A DNA stretch of 64,000 nt from Thalassolituus hydrocarboniclasticus (GTDB lineage Bacteria; Pseudomonadota; Gammaproteobacteria; Pseudomonadales; Oceanobacteraceae): NCBI RefSeq assembly GCF_025345565.1, contig NZ_CP054475.1, forward strand, positions 2,572,448 to 2,636,447, read 5' to 3'. Below, piece by piece: positions 29,138 to 40,434 of the stretch (its first letter is position 1; each line of letters opens with the position of its first letter). Below the pieces are notes generated by a model. It saw only the letters and a list, made by a program, of their open reading frames with translations, ran no database searches and was not told the origin of the DNA. Made by a program: the position numbers and the translations under genes.

Positions 29138-30049
29138 TCACAGATATTCAGCGTCCGGATCGCTGCCTGCTCCGTTCAGCTGCTGCTCCAGATAATCAAT
29201 CAGCAGACGCACCTTGGGCGATAAATTGCGGCTTGGCGGATACAGCGCCCAGATACCTTCACGCGAGGTGCGGATGGCCGGTAATAAACTGATCAGCTCA
29301 CCACGCTCAATATAGGGCTGCACGTAATAATCCGGCAGCTGCACGATACCGATGCCTTTCAGCGCCGCATCGAGCAGCGCCGGGCCACTATTAGCACTTA
29401 GGCTGCCGCGGATGTGCACCACCCGCTCGCGCCCCTGCTCCTGAAAACGCCAGTAATCGAGGGTGCCGGCCAGGCAATTATGCTGCTTCAGTTCCGCCAG
29501 CGAATGCGGCTCGCCATGGGCCGCCAGATAGCCCGGCGAAGCACAGGTGTACTGCTCGCGCGATGCCAGACGCCGCGCCACCAGCCGGTCGTCATCGAGT
29601 TTGCCAAGTCGCACGGCCATATCGTAACCGCCGCCGACCAGATCAAGCTTTTCATTGGTGAGCAGATAATGCAGCTGAATCTGCGGATAACGCAAAGCGA
29701 AGTCATTTAATAAGGGCGCAATATGGCGCTCGCCGTAACTCATCGGCGCAGTGATGCGCAGCTTACCCTGCGGCGTAGCCTGCAGATTGCCCAGCGCCAG
29801 CTCCGCCTCGGCCAGACCATCCAGCAGCAGGCGGCAGTGCTGGTAATACAACTGCCCGGGTTCGGTTAACGCCACCCGTCGCGTGGTGCGGAACAGCAAC
29901 TCACTGCCGAGACGCTGCTCCAGCGCCCGCACCTGACGGCTCACCTGCGCGGTAGACAACCCAAGCTGCACCGCCGCCGCGGTAAAACTGCAGGATTCCG
30001 CCACCGCGACAAACTCACGGATGCCCTCCCACTGGGGTATTGATTGCAT
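29138..30049 (-). CDS. LysR-family regulator, probably of the formaldehyde genes
   Basis: 303 aa. Winged HTH at about residues 8-65 (FVAVAESCSFTAAAVQLGLS, RQVRALEQRLGSELLFRTTR) followed by a LysR substrate-binding domain (about 90-295). It is divergent from frmA with 129 bp between the starts, the usual position of a LysR regulator controlling its neighbour. The inducer is unknown; a formaldehyde-glutathione adduct is a reasonable guess only. Confidence 0.9.
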   Translation of the reverse strand: MQSIPQWEGIREFVAVAESCSFTAAAVQLGLSTAQVSRQVRALEQRLGSELLFRTTRRVALTEPGQLYYQHCRLLLDGLAEAELALGNLQATPQGKLRITAPMSYGERHIAPLLNDFALRYPQIQLHYLLTNEKLDLVGGGYDMAVRLGKLDDDRLVARRLASREQYTCASPGYLAAHGEPHSLAELKQHNCLAGTLDYWRFQEQGRERVVHIRGSLSANSGPALLDAALKGIGIVQLPDYYVQPYIERGELISLLPAIRTSREGIWALYPPSRNLSPKVRLLIDYLEQQLNGAGSDPDAEYL

Positions 30050-30085
30050 CTTTTCCGCCCGATTATTACCAATATGTAAAAGTGA

Positions 30086-31309
<1,224 letters not shown>

Positions 31310-31318
31310 GGGGCTGCT

Positions 31319-32185
31319 ATGACGGACGTGAATACCGATGTTGAGCGCCTCAGCCAGAACAAAAGTTTTGGCGGCTGGCATAAGCAATACCGGCATCAGT
31401 CGGCGGTGCTTAACTGCAGCATGCGCTTTGCGATTTTTCTGCCGCCACAGGCCAGTAACGACAACCCGGTGCCGGTGCTCTACTGGCTGTCCGGCCTGAC
31501 CTGTAGCGATGAAAACTTTATGCAGAAGGCCGGCGCCCAGCGCCTGGCCGCTGAGCTGGGCATTGCCATCGTCGCCCCGGACACCAGTCCGCGCGGCGAA
31601 GGTATCGCCGACGATCCGCAGGGCGCTTACGATCTGGGCTTAGGAGCCGGTTTTTACCTGAACGCAACTCAGCCGCCATGGGCCGCGCACTACCGCATGG
31701 AAGATTATGTACTGCAGGAATTACCGGCCTTAATCGAAGCGCTGTTTCCGGTAAGCGACAAGCGCGCCATCAGTGGTCACTCTATGGGTGGACACGGTGC
31801 GCTGACGCTGGCGCTGAAAAATCCGCAGCGCTTTACCTCGGTGTCGGCGTTCAGCCCGATCAGTAATCCGAGCCGCTGCCCCTGGGGCATCAAAGCGTTC
31901 AGCGCGTATCTGGGCAACGACCGCGAGCAATGGCTGGCTTATGACAGCAGCGAGTTGATGCGCAACAGCCCGCAAGGTGAACATCTGCCGGCGCTGGTCG
32001 ATCAGGGCCTGGCCGATGATTTCTTAAGCAACCAGCTGCACCCGGAAACGCTGGAAGACGCCGCCCAAGCCAGCAACTATCCGCTGACCCTGCGCCGTCA
32101 TGAAGGCTACGATCACAGCTACTATTTCATCAGCAGTTTTATTGATGATCATCTGCGCTTTCATGCGCAGTATTTAGTTGCCTGA
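31319..32185 (+). CDS. frmB: S-formylglutathione hydrolase
   Basis: 288 aa esterase-D family alpha/beta hydrolase. [11 protein letters not shown] contains the nucleophile serine, and [12 protein letters not shown] near the C-terminus the catalytic histidine. [19 protein letters not shown] is a family signature. It hydrolyses S-formylglutathione to formate and glutathione, completing the pathway started by frmA. Confidence 0.95.
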   Translation: MTDVNTDVERLSQNKSFGGWHKQYRHQSAVLNCSMRFAIFLPPQASNDNPVPVLYWLSGLTCSDENFMQKAGAQRLAAELGIAIVAPDTSPRGEGIADDPQGAYDLGLGAGFYLNATQPPWAAHYRMEDYVLQELPALIEALFPVSDKRAISGHSMGGHGALTLALKNPQRFTSVSAFSPISNPSRCPWGIKAFSAYLGNDREQWLAYDSSELMRNSPQGEHLPALVDQGLADDFLSNQLHPETLEDAAQASNYPLTLRRHEGYDHSYYFISSFIDDHLRFHAQYLVA

Positions 32186-32222
32186 TCAACCAGCACGGTA
32201 AAACCAAAAAGAACGGTAAAAC

Positions 32223-32257
32223 AAAAAAGGCAGTGGATTGCTCCACTGCCTTTTTTA
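32223..32257. terminator. Bidirectional terminator between frmB and the purine permease gene
   Basis: A perfect 9-bp stem GGCAGTGGA/TCCACTGCC (32229-32250) is flanked by A6 and T6, between convergent genes. Confidence 0.9.
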
Positions 32258-32294
32258 TTGCCCATTGATAACCGGGGGTTTTACGCACTCTCTA

Positions 32295-33587
32295 TCAGTG
32301 CACAAAAATTACTTTCAGCAATAACAGCGCCGACAACACCCAGACACCAACCGACAGCTCACGCGCCTTACCGCCCAGCACTTTCGCCAGCGCATAGGTG
32401 ATAAAGCCCAGCGTGATGCCATGGGCAATGGAGAACGTCAGCGGCGTCATCAGCAGCACCACCGCCACCGGCGCGGCTTCGGTCAGGTCTTCCCAGTCCA
32501 CTTCTTTCAGCGTAAACAGCATCAGAATCGAGACATAAAAAATCGCACCGGCTGTCGCATAAGGCGGAATCATTCCGGCCAGTGGTGCGAAGAAAATGCT
32601 CAGCAGAAACAGAACGCCGACCACAACCGCCGTTAAGCCGGTACGGCCACCGGCGGAAACACCGGCCGCACTTTCGATATAACTGGTGGTGGTTGAGGTG
32701 CCCAGCATCGCGCCGGTCACGGTCGCGGTACTGTCAGCCAGCAAGGCCTGCTTTAAGCGTGGCACCTGACCATCACTTTTGGTCAGACCGGCACGCTGGG
32801 TCACGGCAATCAGGGTGCCGGAGGTATCGAACAGATCAACAAAGAGAAACGCGAAAATAACGCTCAGCATCGCCACATCAAAGGCTTCCGCCAGATTCAT
32901 CTGCATAAAGGTCGGCGCGATAGACGGCGGCGCAGAAACAATGCCCGTGTATTCCACATGGCCGCTAGCGACTGCAATCACGCTTACCAGCAACACCGCC
33001 AGCAACACAGCACCGTGGATATTACGCTGGGTGAAGGCAATGATCAGGAAGAAACCCAGAATGGCCATGGCCGGGCCGAAATCACCTAAATTACCGAGAC
33101 TGACCAGTGTCGCCGGATTAGCAACGATAATACCGGCATTCTTCAGGGCGATCAGTGCCAGAAAGGCGCCGATACCGGCAGCAATGGCTTTTTTCAGCGT
33201 GACCGGAATGGCATTGATCGCCCATTCACGGATTCTGAACAGACTGAGCAGAATAAAAATACAGCCCGACAGGAATACCGCCCCCAGAGCGGTCTGCCAG
33301 CTGTAACCCATACCCAGCACGACACCGTAGGTGAAGAAAGCATTCAGGCCCATGCCCGGCGCCAGCGCCACCGGCAGGTTAGCCCAGAAACCCATAATAA
33401 AGCAGCCAACAGCCGCCGCCAGACAGGTCGCCACAAACACCGCACCGTGGTCCATACCGGCATCGGCCAGCATCGACGGGTTAACGAAAATAATGTACGC
33501 CATGGTCAGGTAGGTGGTGACACCAGCCAGCAGCTCGGTGCGTGCATTGCTGCCGAAGCGCGACAGCTGAAACAGCTTTTCCAGCAT
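32295..33587 (-). CDS. NCS2-family purine permease (AzgA/PbuG-like)
   Basis: 430 aa with about 12 membrane segments. TTYLTMAYIIFVNPSMLADA, ALAPGMGLNAFFTYGVV, FVDLFDTSGTLIAVTQRAG and GTSTTTSYIESAAGVSAGGRTG are typical of the adenine/guanine/hypoxanthine branch of NCS2. It is a proton-coupled importer at the inner membrane. It diverges from apt, so uptake and salvage of adenine are probably linked. Confidence 0.92.
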   Translation of the reverse strand: MLEKLFQLSRFGSNARTELLAGVTTYLTMAYIIFVNPSMLADAGMDHGAVFVATCLAAAVGCFIMGFWANLPVALAPGMGLNAFFTYGVVLGMGYSWQTALGAVFLSGCIFILLSLFRIREWAINAIPVTLKKAIAAGIGAFLALIALKNAGIIVANPATLVSLGNLGDFGPAMAILGFFLIIAFTQRNIHGAVLLAVLLVSVIAVASGHVEYTGIVSAPPSIAPTFMQMNLAEAFDVAMLSVIFAFLFVDLFDTSGTLIAVTQRAGLTKSDGQVPRLKQALLADSTATVTGAMLGTSTTTSYIESAAGVSAGGRTGLTAVVVGVLFLLSIFFAPLAGMIPPYATAGAIFYVSILMLFTLKEVDWEDLTEAAPVAVVLLMTPLTFSIAHGITLGFITYALAKVLGGKARELSVGVWVLSALLLLKVIFVH

Positions 33588-33851
33588 GGGAAGAACCTTT
33601 GTTGGTTAGCGAAACAAGCCCGGCAGCCTGCATTCATGCTGGCCTCAACTCAGGCAGACTGCTGCCATAAGTGATCCGCATCCGGCGGAGGGAGACTTTT
33701 TGTGGCCGCGGATTATAATGCCCTGCTGGCCAAAGCCCAAGAAAACCTGACTGAATGGTCGGTTCTTTTGCCGGCCAGCACCGCAGGCCATACGCCGCAC
33801 ACGCTCTTATACCCACGTACATTGCCGTACCCGAACCGACAGAGACAGACC

Positions 33852-34394
33852 ATGAGTGCCTACAGCCAGGAAATTAAAGACGCCATCCGTACCGTAGCCA
33901 ACTGGCCGGAAGATGGAGTGATGTTCCGCGACATCATGCCGCTGCTGCAGAACCGTGCCGTATTCCGTAAGCTGATCGACAGCTTTGTACACCGCTATCA
34001 GGACCAGCAGCTGGATGCCATCGCCGCCATCGACGCCCGCGGCTTTATCCTCGGCGCGCCGCTGGCCTACGAGCTGGGTCTGAGCCTGGTACCGGTACGC
34101 AAGAAAGGTAAGCTGCCATTTAAAACCGTGACCCAGAGCTATGATCTGGAATACGGCAGTGCCACCATCGAACTGCATACCGATGCCTTTAAAGCCGGCG
34201 ACCGCGTACTGGTAATGGACGATCTGATCGCCACCGGCGGCACCATGCTGGCGGCCTGTGAACTGGTGCGCCAGCTGCAGGCCGAGGTGGTGGAAGTAGC
34301 CGCCATTATTGATCTGCCAGACCTGAAAGGCAGCGAAAAACTGCGTAACGCCGGTTTCGACGTTTATGCCATCTGCGAATTTGACGGACACTGA
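33852..34394 (+). CDS. apt: Adenine phosphoribosyltransferase
   Basis: 180 aa. VLVMDDLIATGGTMLAAC is the PRPP-binding loop, and FPDGV-equivalent WPEDGVMFRDIMPLL is at the N-terminus. It converts adenine and PRPP to AMP. The ATG at 33852 gives the standard length; the frame stays open upstream to 33702 without homology. A TATAAT at 33714-33719 is a candidate -10 for this gene, but no convincing -35 is visible. Confidence 0.94.
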   Translation: MSAYSQEIKDAIRTVANWPEDGVMFRDIMPLLQNRAVFRKLIDSFVHRYQDQQLDAIAAIDARGFILGAPLAYELGLSLVPVRKKGKLPFKTVTQSYDLEYGSATIELHTDAFKAGDRVLVMDDLIATGGTMLAACELVRQLQAEVVEVAAIIDLPDLKGSEKLRNAGFDVYAICEFDGH

Positions 34395-34418
34395 AAGCCC
34401 GCTAAGAGATAAAAAATC

Positions 34419-35519
34419 ATGAGCCTGCGCCATTTTGTAACCCATCAGATCAGCAAAGACATCAAAGACCCGGCGGCAACGCTGGTATGCAGTGAACAGG
34501 AAGCCGATCTCGACAGCGAACTGGTCGCCCACTTCTACGCCCAGACTGCGGCGCAGCTAAAAGCCGTGCTGACCCAGCGCGCGGGTAAGCGTTACGGTAT
34601 TTTTCATCCGGAAATTACCCAGGCGCGGGCGCAGATTCAGGACTGGCAGGGCGAGCGTCAGAGTTTTGTTGCCCTCACCCGCCGCCTGAGCAAACAGTTC
34701 GCCAACGCTCTCGACAATACCGAGCTGGCACTGGAAGGCTACCTCGCCTTCTTTTACGAGCAGCTGGCCGACAGCGACCGCCTGTACATGTTCCACCTGC
34801 GGCGCAAAAGCAGCGTATCGATTAATACCGATATGACGCTGAGCGAAACCCATTATCTGGATTTTTCCAATACCGGTTTTGGTGTCATGCTCAACATCAC
34901 CGACTGGCTGGCCGATGACGACAGCAAATATCTGACGTTCAGTTTTGGCCGCGGCGATAAACCGCTGCAGAACCAGTTTGCCGAATGCATTGGTTTTACC
35001 GATACCTTAAATACCGCTGCCGAAACCGAAGAGTTTCTGGAAATTGTTGACGAGTTCAGCCAGACCCTGAGTCCGGAAGACAGCTTCGAATACAAAACCA
35101 AGGTGGTGGATTACTGTATTGAGCAGGATCTGCGCGGTGAACCAGTCGTGTTCGATGAGCTGGCCAGCTATATGGAAACCCAGGTCAAAGCCGAACCGGC
35201 CAAAGCCTTTGCTCACTATATTGTCGACAAACAAAAAGAACGCCAGCAAAGCCAGCGACAAAACAGCGGATTAACGCCGGAGCAGCTGGCGGCTCAGGGA
35301 GCCTCACAACAGGTGGTGGCGGAAGCCATTAAAACCGAACTGATTCCCGACCGTAAAAAGCTGCGCGGATTTATCCGTTACAGCGGTAAAAATAAAGACC
35401 TGAGCCTGAGTTTCTCTGCCAGCCTGCTGGATAAAGATATTATCTTTGATAAAAGCAGTAACGAGCTGCGCATCACCAAGGTGCCGGAGTCGCTGCTGAA
35501 ACAATTAAAAGAATCCTGA
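34419..35519 (+). CDS. ndpA: Nucleoid-associated protein NdpA/YejK
   Basis: 366 aa, NA37 family, slightly longer than E. coli YejK. The N-terminal MSLRHFVTHQISKDIKDPAA region is followed by MFHLRRKSSVSINTDMTLSE and YLTFSFGRGDKPLQNQFAECIG in the body. The C-terminal part is rich in Lys/Gln (about 275-300) and basic, consistent with DNA binding. It follows apt by 24 bp on the same strand. Confidence 0.88.
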   Translation: MSLRHFVTHQISKDIKDPAATLVCSEQEADLDSELVAHFYAQTAAQLKAVLTQRAGKRYGIFHPEITQARAQIQDWQGERQSFVALTRRLSKQFANALDNTELALEGYLAFFYEQLADSDRLYMFHLRRKSSVSINTDMTLSETHYLDFSNTGFGVMLNITDWLADDDSKYLTFSFGRGDKPLQNQFAECIGFTDTLNTAAETEEFLEIVDEFSQTLSPEDSFEYKTKVVDYCIEQDLRGEPVVFDELASYMETQVKAEPAKAFAHYIVDKQKERQQSQRQNSGLTPEQLAAQGASQQVVAEAIKTELIPDRKKLRGFIRYSGKNKDLSLSFSASLLDKDIIFDKSSNELRITKVPESLLKQLKES

Positions 35520-35554
35520 TTACCGGCAACGCGGAAGAATAAAAACCCGGACAT

Positions 35555-35582
35555 AAAAAAAGCCGCAACTGCGGCTTTTTTT
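35555..35582. terminator. Bidirectional terminator after ndpA
   Basis: A GCCGCA/TGCGGC stem is flanked by A7 and T7, between convergent genes. Confidence 0.88.
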
Positions 35583-35593
35583 ATGCTGTTAAC

Positions 35594-36361
35594 TCAGGAT
35601 TCAGCACTGTCTTCGGGCTGCAGTTTCTTCAGTAATAACTCACGAATGGAGTCACAGGTGCGGGTCACAATAAAGACGGCTGAGCGTTCGTTATAGGCCA
35701 GCAAAGTACTTTCCAAAAAGCCCCACTTGCGCTCAACCTGGGTACGTAATTCCGCATCATCCAGTTCGGCAGTTAACGCCTTAAAGAGTTTATTCTGTTG
35801 TTCGATACCGGTATCCGTCACCGCCAGACCACCGAAAATATTGATATTAAAAAACAGATAAGCTGAAACCATATGTTCAAGACTATCGAGCATATTCAAT
35901 ATGCGCCGGGTTTCATTATCCAGTACCGAGGTATCAGGAATGCTGCCATCAAGCACCGCATACAGTTTGCTGTAGTTTTCATTCAGGCGGATGGAAAAAC
36001 TAACGTCTTCCGCTTTTGCTGCAATGGCACGGTTGCTGTCAACGAACTGAGTCATGTCTTGCCAGGCAGGCGCCAGCTCTGGCCAGGTTGCTTTAAGAGC
36101 GTTCGCCATAGCCTGCCCTTCAGCCAATACGGCATCCAGACGCTGAGCGGATTTACGATCACCATGCTGTAAAGAATAAAGGCTGAATTCAGCACTGCTG
36201 CGATAGGCCAGAGTCTGCAAGAACAAGCGCTGGCGCACTGTATCGGCGCTCAGGTTTACCTGAGGCTGGCTTGTATTTACCGGGTTTTCATCAGCACTCA
36301 CCTGAGCAGGATTCATCAATACTGACCCAAGGGCCACCATCAGCAACAACAGACGTTTCAC
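35594..36361 (-). CDS. Secreted protein of unknown function
   Basis: 255 aa. A clear signal peptide (MKRLLLLMVALGSVLMNPAQVSA) is followed by an all-helical, acidic domain. No family is recognised. A segment around residues 130-190 (NETRRILNMLDSLEHMVSAY) has spacing like bacterial helical sensor domains, but there is no membrane anchor or signalling module. Confidence 0.7.
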   Translation of the reverse strand: MKRLLLLMVALGSVLMNPAQVSADENPVNTSQPQVNLSADTVRQRLFLQTLAYRSSAEFSLYSLQHGDRKSAQRLDAVLAEGQAMANALKATWPELAPAWQDMTQFVDSNRAIAAKAEDVSFSIRLNENYSKLYAVLDGSIPDTSVLDNETRRILNMLDSLEHMVSAYLFFNINIFGGLAVTDTGIEQQNKLFKALTAELDDAELRTQVERKWGFLESTLLAYNERSAVFIVTRTCDSIRELLLKKLQPEDSAES

Positions 36362-36632
36362 TCGCTTATACTCCTTATTTTATGGTGCGCGCTTAATACT
36401 GAGAGAGGACAGTTAATCTGTCGCTTGTTTTTTTCATTGGCTGAACCTTCTCTTTAACCGGGCCATGGTGTCAATAGTGGTTTGTCATAAAGGCGGACAC
36501 TAACCCCCGGATTTTTGTGGTACGTCCTTTTTGCCGCTAAGTGCGATAAGATTGTCGCGATACATCATGAAATCTGGGCATAGCGTTCCAATTTAGTGGA
36601 AGCCGTATGCTAAATGTATGACAGGGGTTTTA

Positions 36633-37616
36633 ATGACCGAGCACAATATCAGCCACTGGCAGCACCCACACCACTTCAGCGGCAGCAATCCGGATGGCGA
36701 GCGCAATACCTTTTATGTACTGATTCTGACCGCCGTTACCATGGTGGCAGAAATTATCGCCGGCGCCTGGTACGGATCCATGGCACTGCTGGCCGATGGC
36801 TGGCATATGGGCACCCATGTGGCCGCTTTTCTTATTACTTTATTTGCTTACCGCTATGCACGCCGCCATGCCGATAATCCGGCCTATAGTTTTGGCACCG
36901 GTAAAGTGAATGTTCTGGGTGGCTTTGCCAGTGCAGTGGCGCTGGCCGTCGTGGCTTTGGTGATGCTGGTCGAATCGGTGGTACGGGTATTTGAGCCGCA
37001 CGCCATTCAATTTGATCAGGCCATTCTGGTGGCCCTGCTCGGTCTCGCGGTGAATCTGGTCAGTGCGCTGTTGCTGAAAGACCACCATCATCACGGCCAT
37101 GATCATCATGACCATGCACACCACGATCACGATCATAATGACGACCATAGCCATACAGGCCATGACCATAATTTACGCGCCGCTTACCTGCACGTCCTGG
37201 CGGACGCCATGACCTCGGTGCTGGCCATTGCCGCGCTGCTGGGCGGTAAATATTTTGGCCTTAACTGGCTTGATCCGTTAATGGGCATTGTCGGTGCTCT
37301 GATTATTTCCCGCTGGGCAATCGGTCTGGTTAAACAAAGTGCACCGGTGTTACTCGACGCCAGTATCAGCGATCAACAGCGTGCCGCTATCCGTCAGACC
37401 ATTGAACAGGATGGTGATAATCAGGTAGCCGATATTCATATCTGGAAAGTAAGCGGTAATGATTACGCGGCGATTATTTCGCTGGTGACCCACCAGCCAC
37501 GCCATACCGATCACTACAAAGCATTGCTGAGTGATTTCCACCAACTGGCGCATATCACCATCGAGGTGAACGAATGCCGGATGCCGGAGTGCCCGGTTAA
37601 CCGTCCGCAACATTGA
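36633..37616 (+). CDS. dmeF: CDF-family divalent metal exporter, DmeF type
   Basis: 327 aa, six membrane helices. The metal-site HxxxD equivalents are in LLADGWHMGTHVAAF (TM2) and LHVLADAMTSVLAI (TM5). A histidine-rich cytoplasmic loop at about residues 155-182 (HHHHGHDHHDHAHHDHDHND) separates TM4 and TM5. The N-terminal HNISHWQHPHHF and C-terminal ECRMPECPV are typical of DmeF, which exports cobalt and nickel. AGGGG precedes the ATG at 36633; an ATG 15 nt upstream is less likely. Confidence 0.9.
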   Translation: MTEHNISHWQHPHHFSGSNPDGERNTFYVLILTAVTMVAEIIAGAWYGSMALLADGWHMGTHVAAFLITLFAYRYARRHADNPAYSFGTGKVNVLGGFASAVALAVVALVMLVESVVRVFEPHAIQFDQAILVALLGLAVNLVSALLLKDHHHHGHDHHDHAHHDHDHNDDHSHTGHDHNLRAAYLHVLADAMTSVLAIAALLGGKYFGLNWLDPLMGIVGALIISRWAIGLVKQSAPVLLDASISDQQRAAIRQTIEQDGDNQVADIHIWKVSGNDYAAIISLVTHQPRHTDHYKALLSDFHQLAHITIEVNECRMPECPVNRPQH

Positions 37617-37639
37617 ACAGACATAAGGCAGGGAGTGCG

Positions 37640-38347
37640 ATGAATAATCTTGCAGATAATATCTGGTCTTTTGACGGGGAAGCGGTACCTTTTTTCACCC
37701 TTCCCTATACCACCCGCATGACAGTGATTCGCCTGTCGTGTGGCTCGCTCTGGATACACAGTCCAATTCGTCTGGATGAGACGCTGAAGCAGCAGATTGA
37801 TCAGCTTGGCCCCGTTCGCTATCTGATCGCACCCAACCAGCTGCATCATCTTTTTCTGCCCCAGTGGCAGCAGCAATACCCTCAGGCGCAGCTGTTCGGA
37901 ACTCAGGGCGTACAGCAGAAACGTGCCGATATCCGCTTTGACGGAGTGTTCACTGCCGGCTTTAGCGCCCCCTGGCAGGACGATATAGAACAACTGCTGT
38001 TTACCGGCTCTGCGGTAATGGAAGAAGCCGTCTTCTTTCACAAAGCATCAAAAATACTGATCGTCACAGACCTGATCGAAAACTTTGCCCCGGATTCTTT
38101 TACCCCGCTGAAACGTCTGCTGGCCAAAGCCGCGGGGATTCTCGCCCCCAACGGTAAAATGCCGGCCGACTGGCGTTTAAGCTTTTTGTTTCACAAGGCT
38201 GAAGCCCGCGCTCATATGCTACGGATTATCGACTGGCAGCCGGAGAAAATCAGCATGGCACACGGCCTGATGGTTGAAAGCAATGCCGTCGCTTTTTTGC
38301 GCCGTTCATTCAGCTGGCTGAATTTTAAACAAGAGAATGTGCAATGA
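37640..38347 (+). CDS. DUF4336 protein (metallo-beta-lactamase-like fold)
   Basis: 235 aa. IAPNQLHHLFLPQWQQQYPQ, VIRLSCGSLWIHSPI and the ending region PEKISMAHGLMVE match DUF4336, which resembles a metallo-beta-lactamase fold with an incomplete metal site. Function unknown. AGGGAG precedes the ATG at 37640. It lies 23 bp after dmeF and overlaps the GFA gene by 4 bp. Confidence 0.8.
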   Translation: MNNLADNIWSFDGEAVPFFTLPYTTRMTVIRLSCGSLWIHSPIRLDETLKQQIDQLGPVRYLIAPNQLHHLFLPQWQQQYPQAQLFGTQGVQQKRADIRFDGVFTAGFSAPWQDDIEQLLFTGSAVMEEAVFFHKASKILIVTDLIENFAPDSFTPLKRLLAKAAGILAPNGKMPADWRLSFLFHKAEARAHMLRIIDWQPEKISMAHGLMVESNAVAFLRRSFSWLNFKQENVQ

Positions 38348-38697
38348 GAGCGTATTCAGGTTCCTGCCACTGCGGCGCTGTAAAATTTTCTTTTAGCCAT
38401 GAAGAAATAAGCGAAGGCCTGCGTTGCAATTGCTCCATCTGCATCCGTAAAGGCGCCTTAATGACCAGCTTTGTACTGGCTGCGGATGAGATAACCATCG
38501 GCGTACAGAATGACGCCCTGGCCACCTATGAATTTGCCAGCGGTATCGCCAAACATCACTTCTGCCGCCATTGCGGTATTTATACGTTTCACCAGACCTT
38601 GCGCAAGCCCGGCCATTACCGGGTGAATATCGGCTGTATTGAAGGTATCGACCCGTTCAGCCTGCGCACTGAGGTGTTTGATGGTGCGGCGCTGTAA
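38344..38697 (+). CDS. GFA-family (glutathione-dependent formaldehyde-activating-like) protein
   Basis: 117 aa zinc protein. SCHCGAVKF, LRCNCSICIRKGAL and HHFCRHCGIYTFH supply the seven conserved cysteines of the GFA/CENP-V fold. The founding member was proposed to speed condensation of formaldehyde and glutathione, but most homologues are uncharacterised. It overlaps DUF4336 (ATGA) and is not adjacent to frmAB. Confidence 0.88.
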   Translation: MRAYSGSCHCGAVKFSFSHEEISEGLRCNCSICIRKGALMTSFVLAADEITIGVQNDALATYEFASGIAKHHFCRHCGIYTFHQTLRKPGHYRVNIGCIEGIDPFSLRTEVFDGAAL

Positions 38698-38724
38698 AGC
38701 GCCGCCTGCAACGGTTAAAACACC

Positions 38725-39519
38725 TCAGCTCTTTTTGCCGGACTCATCAGCAATGCGTTTCACCACCCGGGCGGCAGCGACAAAACCAAAGGTGCCGGTG
38801 ACCATGGTGGCCGATCCAAAGCCCGATGAACAATCCAGCCGTGTGCTGTCGCCGTCAAAGGATTTGGTCTGACAGACACTGCCATCCGGCTGCGGGTATT
38901 GCAGCTGCTCGCTGGAAAATACACAGGGAATGGAATAATTACGCGCGGCATTACGCGAAAAATTATATTCACGCCGCAACAAGGAACGTACTTTACGCGC
39001 CAGCGGGTCATTAAAGGTTTTATTTAAATCCGCGACCTGAATCTGCGTCGGGTCAGTCTGACCACCAGCAGCGCCAGTGGTAACAATACGGATTTTATTG
39101 CGTTTACAGTGCGCAATAAGGGCTGCTTTGTTTTTTACGCTGTCGATGCAATCAATCACATAATCCATACCGCTATGGATTAATTCCCGCTGATTATTGA
39201 CGGTCACAAATTCCATCAGCGCATGCACTTTGCACTCAGGATTGATACGGCGGATACGCTCGGCCACGGCTTCGACTTTCAGCTTGCCGATATCCCCGCC
39301 CAACGCATGAATCTGGCGATTGGTATTGGTAACGCAGATATCATCCATATCGATCAGGGTGATTTCCCCTACGCCGGAACGCGCCAGCGCTTCCGCCGCC
39401 CAGGAACCCACACCACCAATGCCGACCACACAGACATGGGATGCGTGCAGACGCTGAAGACCGGCAACGCCGTACAAACGGCCAATACCACCAAAACGAT
39501 CAAGATAGTCGGGAGTCAT
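38725..39519 (-). CDS. tcdA: tRNA threonylcarbamoyladenosine dehydratase TcdA
   Basis: 264 aa, ThiF/E1-like superfamily. VCVVGIGGVGSWAAEALARS is the nucleotide-binding glycine loop, DMDDICVTNTNRQIHAL the adenylation region, and SGFGSATMVTGTFGFVAA is near the C-terminus. It cyclises t6A37 of tRNA to ct6A using ATP. The ATG at 39519 was chosen over the GTG two codons upstream because of its AAGG spacing. Confidence 0.93.
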   Translation of the reverse strand: MTPDYLDRFGGIGRLYGVAGLQRLHASHVCVVGIGGVGSWAAEALARSGVGEITLIDMDDICVTNTNRQIHALGGDIGKLKVEAVAERIRRINPECKVHALMEFVTVNNQRELIHSGMDYVIDCIDSVKNKAALIAHCKRNKIRIVTTGAAGGQTDPTQIQVADLNKTFNDPLARKVRSLLRREYNFSRNAARNYSIPCVFSSEQLQYPQPDGSVCQTKSFDGDSTRLDCSSGFGSATMVTGTFGFVAAARVVKRIADESGKKS

Positions 39520-39608
39520 GCACACCTTTTGAGCAATAGCAGATCAATACCAGAGCAATATCAGGCGAACACAAAGAAGCGCCGCCGTTAATAACGGCGC
39601 GCAGTATA

Positions 39609-40277
39609 TCAGAGGGTAGGGACGCGGGCTGCCTGCAGATTGGTTGCAACCGATGCCTGAGCGCTGACCTGCGGCTCTTTACGGCGTAACCAGCGGGCAG
39701 TTTCGGCAATACGGCGCAGCGAAGGCTCGCCACGATCATACTTCAGCAACAGAGTCTTGGCTTCAGACGCCGGTAATTCACCCAGCAAGCCGGCTTTCAG
39801 CTCCGGAATCGGGGCAATACGCGCGGTCAGGGTACTGACCAGCAATGGCAGAAAACCGGACGACAAACGGGCATGCTCACGATAGTTGAGGCTGACAACC
39901 GCCGCGCCGTTGTTCTGCTCAATAATCAGATGATCATTGGTTTTTAACGGCCCCTTGAGCAGATCAAAGAACACACCAAGATCGGCCGCATAGGTGTTCC
40001 AGATATCATCACCATGAACCACGGCAAAGGCCTCCTGCCATAACTGGCGGAAACGGTAAGCGCTGATTTTGTCTTCCACCACCTTAAACTCAAGACGCTC
40101 CGGCTGCGGCGCTTCGGTGACGGCCGATTTATCGGCGGCACTGACTTCGGTCGTATAAAGTGCGGTCAAAAACCAGGGCTTGTTCAGCGTCTGAAAAATA
40201 CCGACGCCCTGTAATTCAGCGGCCTGACTATGTACCGACCAGATCAGAGCAGCAAAAACGGCAAGCAGACTACGCAT
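39609..40277 (-). CDS. Secreted chalcone-isomerase-like protein (paralogue 1)
   Basis: 222 aa. Signal peptide ending SQAAEL, then a chalcone-isomerase-like domain (about 20-180): YRFRQLWQEAFAVVHG and VFFDLLKGPLKTNDHLIIEQ match the pattern of two other proteins in this window. The C-terminal 35 residues are variable. Start at 40277 with AGAGG upstream. It follows the TonB-fused paralogue on the same strand after 157 bp. No enzymatic role is established for these bacterial proteins; lipid binding is possible. Confidence 0.78.
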   Translation of the reverse strand: MRSLLAVFAALIWSVHSQAAELQGVGIFQTLNKPWFLTALYTTEVSAADKSAVTEAPQPERLEFKVVEDKISAYRFRQLWQEAFAVVHGDDIWNTYAADLGVFFDLLKGPLKTNDHLIIEQNNGAAVVSLNYREHARLSSGFLPLLVSTLTARIAPIPELKAGLLGELPASEAKTLLLKYDRGEPSLRRIAETARWLRRKEPQVSAQASVATNLQAARVPTL

Positions 40278-40434
40278 GGTAAAACCTCTATTCCTGCTTT
40301 CATACAACTCAATAGACACAGGTATAATGTGCTTGCAGTCAACAGTACTCAACGACCCTTTGCGCCACCGGAGAAAGGTTTTGCAACCTCCCAAAGTGTG
40401 ACCTAATTCCTTGTTTTTAATCACAAAAATAAAA

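Noticed and set aside
33588-33851. Purine riboswitch between the NCS2 permease and apt genes
   Set aside because: No three-way-junction core sequences are recognisable in either direction.
36400-36630. C-rich tract (CCCCC) upstream of dmeF as an RcnR/DmeR-type operator
   Set aside because: A single short tract without the flanking inverted repeat, and no RcnR-family gene nearby.
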